Below, in pieces: positions 15,354-23,842 of a DNA stretch of 27,108 nucleotides (positions are counted from its first letter, which is position 1; every line of letters starts with the position of its first letter). Where the stretch lies: assembly GCA_045638125.1 (NCBI GenBank), contig JAZUAS010000124.1, positions 1 through 27,108 on the forward strand. The letters are read 5' to 3'. This DNA comes from SVTX01 sp045638125. GTDB taxonomy: Bacteria > Bacillota > Clostridia > Oscillospirales > CAG-272. A model generated the notes under the pieces. It ran no database searches and was not told the DNA's origin. It saw only the letters and a list, made by a program, of their open reading frames with translations. The position numbers and the translations under genes were made by a program.

Positions 15354-17504
15354 TTAATTGGGTGCAAAGATACCGAAAAGCACTACCGCTTGTGAGCGGT
15401 CTGCGCTATTGTAAGAGCCGTAATCCTTTCGGAAGGTGTAGGGTCGGATCTTGACGATCTTTTTGTCGGGATGGGGATTTTTCCACTCATAGGCAAAGAC
15501 CGCAGTGCCGTCGTTTATGATCGGGGTGGTGTTGTAGGTCAATGATCCTGTCCAGGGATGATTCGTGGAGTAATAGCAGGGGAGGGTGGGGTTTGAGCCC
15601 TCCTTGATCTCCATGTCTATTTCAAGTCCCTGCTCCTCGCCGGTTCTCTTTCTTGAATAGTCTACAGAAGAAGCACCGACCTCGGTTCCGTAGTATACGT
15701 TTACGCATTCTACGTCGCCATCCTCATAGAGAACTGCGTAGGAGAGGATACCGCGATCCTTGGGGCTCTTAAAATAATAGCTGGGGAGGAAGGCAACCTC
15801 TTTTTTGCAGTTGTGGAGGAAGAGGAGGGAGTCAGCCTTAATTTCCTTCTTGATGACCATAATTCCCTCGTCGGTGGAGTAGCCGTTTACCTTACCAAAG
15901 GGGGAGAGCAGCTCATCCAACTTTTCGTCGGGGATGTTGGCTGCTTCAAGGTCGATCTCTCCGCAAAGCTTGTCACCCGACGCGAGATAGACGGGGGAGA
16001 GAGCCTTAGCAGAGGCAAATCGTGAGGGCTCACCTCGGTTGATGGCACGCAAATAGGGTGTCATAGCGCGAACAGAGTCTATAACATCCTCGTATCTTGA
16101 GTTGTTGTAGTCGTTTGTCCAGAGAATCTGGGATGAGAACATAAATTCGAACAAAATGCCGTCGCTTGCAAGTATTTCCTCGGTAGGAGGACACCAGGTG
16201 GAGACCTCTGCGCCCTTGATGCATCCGCGCTTTGAGCGAATGTCAAATTCTCCGAAAAGACTTCCGTAGAAGTTTCCGTAGATGACCTCAAAGCCGCGCT
16301 TGTCGAAGCATTCCTCGCTCTTAGGACCTGTGGAATGGTACCAGTCAAGCATCAGAATATCGTTAGGCAGCATTTCTATCGATTTATAGGTTGCGGGGAG
16401 CTTGTAGTATCGATTAAAGGCGTCAACTCGTTCGTAGTCGTCAGCTCCAACGCGCGAACCCTTAGAGCTTATAAAGGTCTGCGCTGACTCTGCCCACATA
16501 GCGATACGAACGCCGCGCGAAGCATAAATGTCGTGGAGGCGGCAAATATCCTTTCCGATCAGCTCGTGTGCGGAAATATCCTTGCACTTGTCGCACCAGC
16601 CCATGACTCTGATCTCGTCGTGACCGATAGAGACTGTCTTAGGCTCAAACACCTCAATCACTTCCTCGGCGATCTCAGTATAAAGCTTGTAGCTTTCCTC
16701 GTTGTTGGGGCAGTAGGTGTCGGGGAAAAAGTCGTCCTCAAGCTCTGCTATCTCTCGGTGAGAGGTAGTGAGATAGTATGCGTGGCTGAGTGCTTGAACC
16801 TCGGGAATTACGTCCATGCCGCGCTCCCAAGCGTATTCAACGATGTCTCTGACCTCTGCTTGAGTGAGGTAGGAGCCGCCGCAAAGCTCGGTGTGAAGCG
16901 AGTCCTTCCAGTACATATCAGCGCCCTGGAAGCTTCTCGTGCCGTCGATACCGGGCATATTGTCCATGATCTTACAGAACTTTTCCCATCCGCGATTGAT
17001 CTCGGGGTGACGCTTGTATTCCATACCGCCGCCAACCTCAAGGATGACGGTATTCATCTTCATAAACGCCATACAATCGATTATGCGCTTAAATTCGCCG
17101 ATCTTGTCGCGCGCGGGCATATAGAAATGGGCACCGCGGATCTCGGTGTAGGGCTTGTCGGTGATAGAGGTCAAGGGGAAGGAGATTTCGCCGTCGACTT
17201 TTGCCAAAGAGATAAGCGTTGAAAGCGCGTATATTGCGCCGCGCTTGTCGGCAGCCTTAACGGTAATTCCGTCCTCTTTCACATCGAGAGCGTATTCTTC
17301 GGGGGAAAGAGCCGCCTTTTCCACTACTATGTCTGCGCCGTCTGCGACTATTTTCGCGTCTGCTCCCAGTATGCTTTTAACGATGGGGATGAAAAATGCG
17401 TCAACTCCGCCAAAATCGGGAGACGTAAGACAGATTTTCAGCGACTTTCCCGCTTTAAATGCGCCGCCGCTTTTTGCTGCTTTTTTTGCTTCTGTGAAAA
17501 TCAT
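15354..17504 (-). CDS. Intracellular GH20 beta-N-acetylhexosaminidase
   Basis: A 716-aa glycoside hydrolase of family 20, which removes terminal beta-linked GlcNAc or GalNAc by substrate-assisted catalysis. An N-terminal zincin-like domain (about 20-118) contains the DKRGAIYALSTL segment, followed by the TIM barrel starting at ITDKPYTEIRGAHFYMP (about 114-130). The catalytic Asp296-Glu297 pair lies in IGHDEIRV, the family signature. The C-terminal 200 residues are beta-rich and unassigned. There is no signal peptide, so the enzyme should act in the cytosol on imported oligosaccharides. It starts 13 bp after the permease-GH2 fusion gene, with CGAGG before the ATG, so they form an operon. Substrates may be host-derived glycans or cell-wall fragments; this is inference. 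Confidence 0.87.
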   Translation of the reverse strand: MIFTEAKKAAKSGGAFKAGKSLKICLTSPDFGGVDAFFIPIVKSILGADAKIVADGADIVVEKAALSPEEYALDVKEDGITVKAADKRGAIYALSTLISLAKVDGEISFPLTSITDKPYTEIRGAHFYMPARDKIGEFKRIIDCMAFMKMNTVILEVGGGMEYKRHPEINRGWEKFCKIMDNMPGIDGTRSFQGADMYWKDSLHTELCGGSYLTQAEVRDIVEYAWERGMDVIPEVQALSHAYYLTTSHREIAELEDDFFPDTYCPNNEESYKLYTEIAEEVIEVFEPKTVSIGHDEIRVMGWCDKCKDISAHELIGKDICRLHDIYASRGVRIAMWAESAQTFISSKGSRVGADDYERVDAFNRYYKLPATYKSIEMLPNDILMLDWYHSTGPKSEECFDKRGFEVIYGNFYGSLFGEFDIRSKRGCIKGAEVSTWCPPTEEILASDGILFEFMFSSQILWTNDYNNSRYEDVIDSVRAMTPYLRAINRGEPSRFASAKALSPVYLASGDKLCGEIDLEAANIPDEKLDELLSPFGKVNGYSTDEGIMVIKKEIKADSLLFLHNCKKEVAFLPSYYFKSPKDRGILSYAVLYEDGDVECVNVYYGTEVGASSVDYSRKRTGEEQGLEIDMEIKEGSNPTLPCYYSTNHPWTGSLTYNTTPIINDGTAVFAYEWKNPHPDKKIVKIRPYTFRKDYGSYNSADRSQAVVLFGIFAPN

Positions 17505-17517
17505 AATGAACCTCGCT

Positions 17518-20500
17518 TTATTTTTCGGGTTTTAAATTTTTACTTGGTTTGTTCTCAAAGGCAGTAGCGAGTTTTTGAGCTATTGCCGTCATTCTGCCCG
17601 TATCGACCTTCAAGACCTGACGGTCGTAGGTCATAAGTCCGTTGGTCTCGTCCTCGACGTCGCTGACCTGTGTGTAGACCGCCGCCGAAAGTCCTCGGTC
17701 TATCATGGGAATGACCTCGTTAAGATAGAGCGCTTCAAGAGCGTCCTCGAATTTCTCGCGATCGGTGAAAAAGCTGTATCCGTAGGTCTTGTCGAGATTG
17801 AAGGAGTGACCGTCTATCTTGCAGGAGTAGCCGCCGAACTCGGAAAGAACGAGAGGCTTTTCGGGATCATTTTTCAGATCAAGCTTTTTAAAATAGATAT
17901 GCTCGCTTTGAACGTCGCTCTGCGTTTCAGTAAACCAGCCGCTTGTTGCGTCCCAAATTCTGGTGGTATCGAGAGGCTTTAAACGAGCGTACTGCTCGTC
18001 CGAGTCAAACTGTCCCCAGCCCTCGTTGAATACGGTGTAATAAACGATTGAGGGGTGATTGTAGAGGTAGCTTACCGTCTCGGTGCTGTCTCTCTCAAAC
18101 GCCTCGCGGCGGCGAGCGCTTGCCTTGTGGGATATGCCTTTTTTGAATCCGACGGTGGGCAGAGCGGTGTCGATAAGGAAGCTGTAATCTCCGCTGTTGA
18201 CCATGTCCTGAAAGACCGCCATGCCGTGCTTGTCGCAGTAGTAATAGAAAAGCTTATGCTCGATCTTGATATGCTTGCGGAGCATATTGAATCCGCACTT
18301 TTTCATCGTTAAAATATCGTTTTCAAGTGCCTCGGGAGTGGCGGGAGTGTAGATTCCGTCGCTGAAATAGCCTTGATCGAGGAGTCCGTGGAAGAAATAG
18401 GGATGCCCGTTGAGGAAAATGTAGCTTTTGCCGTTTTTCTTTTCGATGGATACTGTACGGAGCGCAAAATAAGACTCTATTTTATCTTCGCCTGATTCAA
18501 GAGTAAATTCGTAGAGATATGGGCTTTCGGGTGACCAGAGCTTGGGGTTTTCAACCTCAATGTAGGCTTCGCTACCCGAAAAAACATATTCCTTGCCACT
18601 TTCCTTGAGAGTAAGCTTTTTTTCGTCACATCCGCCCTTGACAGAGAGCTTTATACCGCAAAGATCGGGGGTGATCTTTATGTTTTCAATTCGATTTTCG
18701 GGAGCTTTTTCCAGCCAGACCGCCTGCCAGATGCCGCTTGTGGGAGTGTACCACATGCCGCCGCGGTCGCGTCTCTGCTTGCCCCAGGCAAGATCGTGGT
18801 CGAGCTCGTCGGTGACGGTAACGGTAAGGGTGTTTTCGCCCTCATAAATATAATCGGTAATATCAAATTCAAAGGGGAGGTAGCCGCCGATATGTCCTCC
18901 GATAGCTGCTCCGTTAAGTTTTACATCTGCTATCTGATCAACTGCGCCGAAATGAAGAATGACACGCCCGCCCTTCATTTCGTCAGAAAGCGTAAAAGTC
19001 TTTTCGTATATGTACTTTTCGCCTTTTTTGAGCTGCCTTTCAATTCCCGAGATCCTCGACTCGGGCGGATAGGGAACGGTGATGTCACCAAGTGCTACCT
19101 TGCCCTTTTTATGACTTACGGAGAGCGACCATTTGCCGCAAAGCGACATATATGCGTCACGCTTCATTTGAGGGTCGGGGTGTGTATCCCACGCGCCGTC
19201 GGTGTTACCTTCGAATGGAGTTTTAAGGTTTTTGTTTATTGTTGGCTTTTTCGTGATCTGAACCACAAAAAGAATAATTGCAAGTATGATTATCGGAACG
19301 AGTGCCGCCAAAAAGATGTTGGCGTTGGGTATGAAGGATTCGGTTCCGTCGTCATTTAGCTTCGTTTGGGCATTTGCGAGAATTAGTGAGCCGATATAAG
19401 GTCCGATAACTCCGGGAAGGAGCACTTGAGAGAATATTCTCACGCCCTGAAGACGTCCTGCCTTGCCATCGGGGGTGAGGTCGCGTATCTTTGCGCCAAA
19501 CACCGCCATGCCCGAAAGGTAGCCGCACATCATAAGAAGTGAGCCGATAAATACGGGGATCGTGTCACGAAAGAAGAAAAGAATCAAAAATCCCGCAACC
19601 AGCCATCCGATAGAGAACCAGGAGCTGAAGCTAAATCCCTTTTTGTCATACACCTTACCCCAGAATGCGGTGACGATCGATGCCAGCACAATGGCAGGTG
19701 CCATAATGAAAACGTAATCCTTCATCTGGAGCGACTCCTCATAGTAGATTATGAGGTAGGGCATAAATATCTGAATTGCGATATTAAAAATGATGAAGAT
19801 CAAAAGGTAGAAATAAAGCGAGGGGTGTGCCTTGACCGTGGACGGACGGAAGCCGTATATCAGATTAGCAAAATAGTTCTCCTTTGATGGAGCAAGCGGA
19901 TTTTCCTTAATGATAAAGATGCCCAGGACGCCGATGATAAGTGTGACAGCACCTATTATAAAGAATACTGCGGTCCAGGATTCGCTCGTGTTAAGGTCAA
20001 AGAACATCAATCCGCCAAATACAACGAGAATGGCAACCAGGGGCATCATTGAATTGATACCCTCGGCGCTTCCGCGGTTGGAGTCATCGGTCGAGTCGGT
20101 GAGCCACGCATTATACGCCGCGTCGTTTGCTGACGAGCCGAAGAAGGTCATAATACAGTCGAGCACTATGGTCAGCGTGATGCCGAGCGCCGCGCCGCTC
20201 GCTACGGGGAAGAGCGCTTCAAGCCATTCGACCCTTAAAAGACCGAATGCGAAGATAGAAATGCCCCAGAGGATGTATCCTCCGCATATAAAGATTTTGC
20301 GCTTTCCAACTCTATCGGATAGCGCGCCTATAAGAAGCGTCGTCAGCGTTGCCGAGATCGCACTTGCCGCTACCATTGTCGAAATATCTGTGGGAGATGC
20401 CCCAAACATCTTGTAGATAAAGACGTTGAGCTGCATATTTTCGATCACCCACGCTACCTGTCCCATAAGACCGAACAAAGCAAGAGCAAGCCAAAATCTG

Positions 20501-20526
20501 CCGCCGAGTTTTTTCTTTTTAGTCAT
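17518..20526 (-). CDS. Fusion protein: 12-TM MFS sugar permease + GH2 glycosidase
   Basis: A single 1002-codon frame joins two whole proteins. Residues 1-425 are an MFS/SLC45-GPH-like permease with 12 predicted helices and a motif-A-like GALSDRVGKRK (67-77). Twelve helices put both ends in the cytosol. Residues about 433-985 are a complete GH2 glycosidase: jelly-roll sugar-binding domain (about 460-605), immunoglobulin-like domain (about 612-692) and TIM barrel with acid/base Glu835 in FNEGW and nucleophile Glu896 in LSEFG. The GH2 part keeps its usual leader (NLKTPF...HPDPQMKRD), so the join is nearly end-to-end, with about ten residues between. No ribosome binding site precedes internal Met454 or Met460. 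The enzyme should cleave sugar as it enters; specificity (galactoside, glucuronide or other) is not readable. GH20 follows in the same operon. Confidence 0.88.
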   Translation of the reverse strand: MTKKKKLGGRFWLALALFGLMGQVAWVIENMQLNVFIYKMFGASPTDISTMVAASAISATLTTLLIGALSDRVGKRKIFICGGYILWGISIFAFGLLRVEWLEALFPVASGAALGITLTIVLDCIMTFFGSSANDAAYNAWLTDSTDDSNRGSAEGINSMMPLVAILVVFGGLMFFDLNTSESWTAVFFIIGAVTLIIGVLGIFIIKENPLAPSKENYFANLIYGFRPSTVKAHPSLYFYLLIFIIFNIAIQIFMPYLIIYYEESLQMKDYVFIMAPAIVLASIVTAFWGKVYDKKGFSFSSWFSIGWLVAGFLILFFFRDTIPVFIGSLLMMCGYLSGMAVFGAKIRDLTPDGKAGRLQGVRIFSQVLLPGVIGPYIGSLILANAQTKLNDDGTESFIPNANIFLAALVPIIILAIILFVVQITKKPTINKNLKTPFEGNTDGAWDTHPDPQMKRDAYMSLCGKWSLSVSHKKGKVALGDITVPYPPESRISGIERQLKKGEKYIYEKTFTLSDEMKGGRVILHFGAVDQIADVKLNGAAIGGHIGGYLPFEFDITDYIYEGENTLTVTVTDELDHDLAWGKQRRDRGGMWYTPTSGIWQAVWLEKAPENRIENIKITPDLCGIKLSVKGGCDEKKLTLKESGKEYVFSGSEAYIEVENPKLWSPESPYLYEFTLESGEDKIESYFALRTVSIEKKNGKSYIFLNGHPYFFHGLLDQGYFSDGIYTPATPEALENDILTMKKCGFNMLRKHIKIEHKLFYYYCDKHGMAVFQDMVNSGDYSFLIDTALPTVGFKKGISHKASARRREAFERDSTETVSYLYNHPSIVYYTVFNEGWGQFDSDEQYARLKPLDTTRIWDATSGWFTETQSDVQSEHIYFKKLDLKNDPEKPLVLSEFGGYSCKIDGHSFNLDKTYGYSFFTDREKFEDALEALYLNEVIPMIDRGLSAAVYTQVSDVEDETNGLMTYDRQVLKVDTGRMTAIAQKLATAFENKPSKNLKPEK

Positions 20527-20557
20527 AATTCTTTCCTCGCAAACAATTATTGATTAA

Positions 20558-20586
20558 ATTGTATCATACCTCGAAGCTTTTGTCAA
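20558..20586 (-). promoter_or_regulatory. Sigma-A promoter of the permease-GH2/GH20 operon
   Basis: On the minus strand TTGACA (20586-20581) and TACAAT (20563-20558) are 17 bp apart, 31 bp before the start, with a GAGGAAAG ribosome binding site. No operator such as a CRE box was recognised. Confidence 0.75.
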
Positions 20587-20662
20587 CTTTTTTCGAGACA
20601 TTAATCAAATTAAATCAAATAAAAAAAGAAAACGAAAAATTTGGGAATTTTTCTTTAACTTC

Positions 20663-20691
20663 TTGACTTGTTTGAAAGTTTGTGATATAAT
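20663..20691 (+). promoter_or_regulatory. Sigma-A promoter of the SCIFF operon
   Basis: TTGACT (20663-20668) and TATAAT (20686-20691) are separated by 17 bp. The leader to the scfA start is about 30 nt and contains GGAGG (20715-20719). Confidence 0.82.
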
Positions 20692-20728
20692 GTAACCATA
20701 AATCTATATTTATCGGAGGATAAATGCT

Positions 20729-20872
20729 ATGAAGCGTATTAAGACTATCGAAACCAAGAATCTTTGCGAGACCGCTAAGAACGGCGGTTGTGGCGAGTGC
20801 CAGACCTCCTGCCAGTCTGCATGCAAGACTTCTTGCGGAATTGCTAATCAGCAGTGCGAAAATAAGAAGTAA
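20729..20872 (+). CDS. scfA: SCIFF ranthipeptide precursor
   Basis: A 47-codon gene encoding a Cys-rich RiPP precursor of the SCIFF family (six cysteines in forty-five residues, TIGR03973). The leader begins MKRIKTIETKNL and the core contains CGECQTSCQSACKTSC, both near-invariant in the family. GGAGG lies 9 nt before the ATG. Cysteines are at 13, 21, 24, 28, 32, 36 and 43, seven instead of six, with Cys13 the extra one in the leader. Residue 37, right after Cys36, is Gly; many homologues have Thr there, which is the crosslink acceptor in the characterised Clostridium thermocellum peptide as I recall it. The maturase gene lies 211 bp downstream. The peptide's cellular role is unknown to me. 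Confidence 0.95.
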   Translation: MKRIKTIETKNLCETAKNGGCGECQTSCQSACKTSCGIANQQCENKK

Positions 20873-20874
20873 TA

Positions 20875-21013
20875 AATCTTTGAAAAATTCCCCAATACTG
20901 CGTTGCTCCTCACAAGCGGCTTGACTTACGGCAGTAAGCCTGCGCCTTGCTTGCTCCGGTGCGCCTTGTCTTGAGAAATTTTTCTTTGATTTTGCTAATC
21001 TTTGAGAAAAATT
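20875..21013. repeat. Palindrome-rich spacer flanked by direct repeats in the SCIFF operon
   Basis: AATCTTTGAAAAATT (20875-20889) recurs as AATCTTTGAGAAAAATT (20997-21013), bracketing about 107 bp. Inside are the inverted pair GAAAAATT (20882-20889) and AATTTTTC (20977-20984), the hairpin CTTAC-ggca-GTAAG (20925-20938) and two copies of GCGCCTTG (20942-20949, 20961-20968). The insert is much more GC-rich than its edges. It looks like an inserted or duplicated extragenic repeat; no coding frame is evident. Confidence 0.6.
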
Positions 21014-21014
21014 G

Positions 21015-21040
21015 TGGGGGAAGGGAAAATCCTTCCCCCA
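21015..21040 (+). terminator. Perfect 10-bp hairpin between scfA and scfB
   Basis: TGGGGGAAGG (21015-21024) pairs with CCTTCCCCCA (21031-21040) around a 6-nt loop. The following TAGCACTGTTAT lacks a real T-run, so it may attenuate transcription or protect the 3' end of the abundant scfA mRNA rather than stop all transcription. Confidence 0.5.
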
Positions 21041-21083
21041 TAGCACTGTTATATTGATTTTTGAATACAGGAGTTTATATAAA

Positions 21084-22472
21084 ATGGTACATTGTTATAA
21101 ATTGGGCGGGCTGAATATCGTGCTTGACATCTGCTCGGGCTCGGTTCACGTTGTAGATGAGGTAGTTTATGACGTTATCGAGGCTTACGAAAGCCGCTCC
21201 AAGGACGAGATAATCGCGGAAATGCTTGAAAAGTATGCCGCAGATGAGAGCGTTACTCGTGAGGAGCTCGAGGGCTGCTTTGAGGATATTGAGGAATTGA
21301 AGGCGGCAGGCAAGCTTTTTTCTCCCGACAACTTCGAGCCTATGGCAGGCAAGCTGAAGCAGAAGAGCGCAGGTGTTATCAAGGCGCTTTGTATGCACAT
21401 AGCTCACACCTGCAATCTCAACTGCTCCTATTGCTTTGCAAGTCAGGGTAAATACCACGGCGACAGAGCGCTCATGAGCTTTGAGGTAGGTAAGAGAGCG
21501 CTTGATTTTCTCGTTGAAAATTCTGGTAGCAGACACAACCTTGAGGTTGATTTCTTCGGTGGCGAGCCCTTGATGAATTTTGACGTTGTTAAGCAGCTGG
21601 TTGCGTATGCCAGAAGCATCGAGAAGGAGGCGGGCAAGAATTTCCGCTTTACTCTCACCACCAACGGTATGCTTATCGACGATGATGTAATTGACTTTGC
21701 CAACCGTGAATGCTCCAACGTTGTATTGAGCCTTGACGGACGAAAAGAGGTACACGACCGCTACCGCGTTGACTATGCAGGAAATGGAAGCTGGGAGAGA
21801 ATAGTTCCCAAGTTTCAAAAGCTTGTTGAGGCTCGCGAGGGCAAGAATTACTATATGCGCGGCACGTTTACCCACGCAAATCCCGACTTCCTTAAGGATA
21901 TAGAGAAGATGCTGGAGCTTGGATTTACCGAGCTTTCAATGGAGCCTGTGGTAGGTCCCGAGAGCGATCCCTCGTCCTTGACACAAGAGGATCTTCCCGT
22001 CGTGCTTGAGCAGTACGAAAAGCTTGCCGAGCTTATGCTCAAGCGTCACAGAGAGGGTAAGCCCTTCACCTTCTATCATTATATGATAGACCTCAAGGGC
22101 GGTCCTTGTATCTACAAGAGGATCTCGGGCTGTGGCTCGGGAACCGAATATATGGCGGTTACTCCTTGGGGCGATCTCTACCCCTGCCACCAGTTCGTTG
22201 GCGAGGAGAAGTTCAAGCTTGGTAATGTATTCGACGGCGTCAGCAATTTCGAGGCGCAGGAGGATTTTGCGGCGTGCAACGTCTACTCCCGTCCCGAGTG
22301 TCGCGAGTGCTGGGCAAGACTTTATTGCTCTGGCGGTTGCGCGGCAAACGCTTACCACTCCACCGGCTCGGTGAGAGGCGTATATAAGTATGGCTGCGAG
22401 CTTTTCAAAAAGAGAATGGAATGCGCTATAATGCTTGAGGTCGCAAAGACTCTCGAAGCGGAAGAAAACTGA
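21084..22472 (+). CDS. scfB: SCIFF radical SAM maturase (thioether-forming)
   Basis: A 462-aa radical SAM/SPASM enzyme that installs thioether crosslinks from Cys in the SCIFF precursor. Residues about 1-80 resemble a RiPP recognition element that binds the leader. The radical SAM cluster is Cys110-x3-Cys114-x2-Cys117 in TCNLNCSYC, followed by FFGGEPL. The C-terminal SPASM region has many Cys for two auxiliary iron-sulfur clusters (GCGSGTEYMAVTPWGDLYPC, then CRECWARLYCSGGC). The start at 21084 is chosen because AGGAG lies 10 nt upstream and the N-terminus MVHCYKLGG matches the family; an upstream in-frame ATG would run through the 21015-21040 hairpin. It is probably cotranscribed with the decarboxylase 28 bp downstream. 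Confidence 0.95.
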   Translation: MVHCYKLGGLNIVLDICSGSVHVVDEVVYDVIEAYESRSKDEIIAEMLEKYAADESVTREELEGCFEDIEELKAAGKLFSPDNFEPMAGKLKQKSAGVIKALCMHIAHTCNLNCSYCFASQGKYHGDRALMSFEVGKRALDFLVENSGSRHNLEVDFFGGEPLMNFDVVKQLVAYARSIEKEAGKNFRFTLTTNGMLIDDDVIDFANRECSNVVLSLDGRKEVHDRYRVDYAGNGSWERIVPKFQKLVEAREGKNYYMRGTFTHANPDFLKDIEKMLELGFTELSMEPVVGPESDPSSLTQEDLPVVLEQYEKLAELMLKRHREGKPFTFYHYMIDLKGGPCIYKRISGCGSGTEYMAVTPWGDLYPCHQFVGEEKFKLGNVFDGVSNFEAQEDFAACNVYSRPECRECWARLYCSGGCAANAYHSTGSVRGVYKYGCELFKKRMECAIMLEVAKTLEAEEN

Positions 22473-22500
22473 AAATAAAATATCCTGAAAGGGGATGCTT

Positions 22501-23841
22501 ATGAAGACACCGATATGTGATTTCGTGGAAAATTATGCTCGAGAGGGCTCTCTCCGATTACATATGCCGGGGCACAAGGGCATCCCCTTTCTTGGCGTTG
22601 AGGAGCGAGATATAACCGAGGTCGAGGGTGCAGACGTGCTTTATAGCGCTGACGGAATTATTGCCGAAAGTGAAAAATATGCGTCGGAGCTTTTTGGAAG
22701 CGGCAAAACTTTATATAGTACCGAGGGCTCGTCGCTCTGTATCCGTGCCATGGTATCTCTTATTACTCTGCAAGCCAAAAGCGAGGGCAAAAAACCGCTT
22801 ATTTTAGCGGCGAGAAATGCTCATAAGGCATTTATGTCGGCATTAGCATTGGTGGACTGCGACGTTGAGTGGCTATATCCCGAGGAGAGCGACAATCTTA
22901 TATCCTGTCGTGTATCGGCAAATATGATCGAAGAAAAGCTTGAAAAAATGAGCGATGTGCCCGTGGCGGTCTATCTTACCAGCCCTGATTATCTTGGCGT
23001 TATGTCCGACATTCAAAATATTGCAAAGCTTTGCCACCAAAAGGGAATATTGCTGGCTGTGGATAACGCCCACGGCGCGTATCTGCGCTTTTTACAGGAG
23101 TCCAAACACCCCTTGGATCTTGGAGCGGATATCTGTTGCGATTCAGCCCACAAGACCCTGCCCGTGCTGACAGGAGGAGCGTATCTGCACATATCAAAAA
23201 ATGCCCCCAAGGTCTTTTTTGAAATGGCGGAGCAGACAATGGCGCTTTTTGCCTCAACAAGCCCATCCTATCTCATAATGCAATCGCTGGATATGGCGAA
23301 CAAATATATCTCCGAGAGTTACGGAGATAAATTGAATGCGCTTGCCTGTAAGCTTGGCGAGCTCAAAAACCGCTTGATTGAAAACGGATATTTGCTGATT
23401 GGTGACGAAAAATTGAAGCTTTGTTTCGATTGCAAGAAATACGGATATTTTGGCTTTGAAATGGCGGAGATTTTGCTAAAAAAGGGAATTGTTTGCGAGT
23501 TTTCCGACCGTGATTATCTCGTTATGATGTTCACACCCGAAATTAGCTCCAATGACGCGGAAAAGCTTTCGGAAGCACTCCTTTCTCTGCCTCGAAAATC
23601 GCCTATAAATGAAAAAGCGCCCTCGGTGGGATGCCCTGAGAGAGTTATGAGCGTGCGCGAGGCGGCATTTACTCCATCGGTTGAAGTTGACGTAGAAAAC
23701 GCCTGCGGCAGGGTGCTTGCGGTGGCAAACGTGTCCTGCCCACCTGCCATCCCTGTGGTGGTGTGCGGCGAGAAGATAGACGAGAGAGCGGTCGAGTGCT
23801 TTAAATATTACGGAATCGAGCGCTGTCGCGTGGTGAAATAA
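22501..23841 (+). CDS. Orn/Lys/Arg decarboxylase-family PLP enzyme (YaaO-like)
   Basis: A 446-aa fold-type I PLP enzyme of the Orn/Lys/Arg decarboxylase family, short form, like Bacillus YaaO. The family opening LRLHMPGHKG is near residue 20. DNAHGAYLRF carries the Asp and His that support the cofactor, and the Schiff-base Lys218 lies in SAHKTLP. The C-terminal decarboxylase domain is shorter than in inducible LdcI-type enzymes. The second ATG (22501) is chosen because GAAAGGGG lies 6 nt before it; the ATG at 22495 would overlap that site. Substrate among Lys, Arg and Orn cannot be told, so the polyamine role is inference. It sits between the SCIFF maturase and a P-loop kinase; in Bacillus yaaO is next to tmk. 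Confidence 0.87.
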   Translation: MKTPICDFVENYAREGSLRLHMPGHKGIPFLGVEERDITEVEGADVLYSADGIIAESEKYASELFGSGKTLYSTEGSSLCIRAMVSLITLQAKSEGKKPLILAARNAHKAFMSALALVDCDVEWLYPEESDNLISCRVSANMIEEKLEKMSDVPVAVYLTSPDYLGVMSDIQNIAKLCHQKGILLAVDNAHGAYLRFLQESKHPLDLGADICCDSAHKTLPVLTGGAYLHISKNAPKVFFEMAEQTMALFASTSPSYLIMQSLDMANKYISESYGDKLNALACKLGELKNRLIENGYLLIGDEKLKLCFDCKKYGYFGFEMAEILLKKGIVCEFSDRDYLVMMFTPEISSNDAEKLSEALLSLPRKSPINEKAPSVGCPERVMSVREAAFTPSVEVDVENACGRVLAVANVSCPPAIPVVVCGEKIDERAVECFKYYGIERCRVVK

Positions 23842-23842
23842 T

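Noticed and set aside
15160..15357. Small plus-strand frame between the two minus-strand operons
   Set aside because: It has no ribosome binding site, and overlaps the efflux promoter and the terminator of the glycan operon.
16533..17222. Plus-strand frame of 229 codons inside GH20
   Set aside because: It is antisense to the catalytic barrel of GH20 and lacks independent support.
19120..19170. Separate start for a stand-alone GH2 gene at internal Met codons 454 and 460 of the fusion
   Set aside because: The sequence before both codons (GACCCTCAA and GACGCATAT) lacks any Shine-Dalgarno, and no stop separates the permease part.
21075..21875. Minus-strand frame of 266 codons opposite the SCIFF maturase
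   Set aside because: The plus strand carries unmistakable radical SAM and SPASM motifs with a good ribosome binding site; the antisense frame has none.
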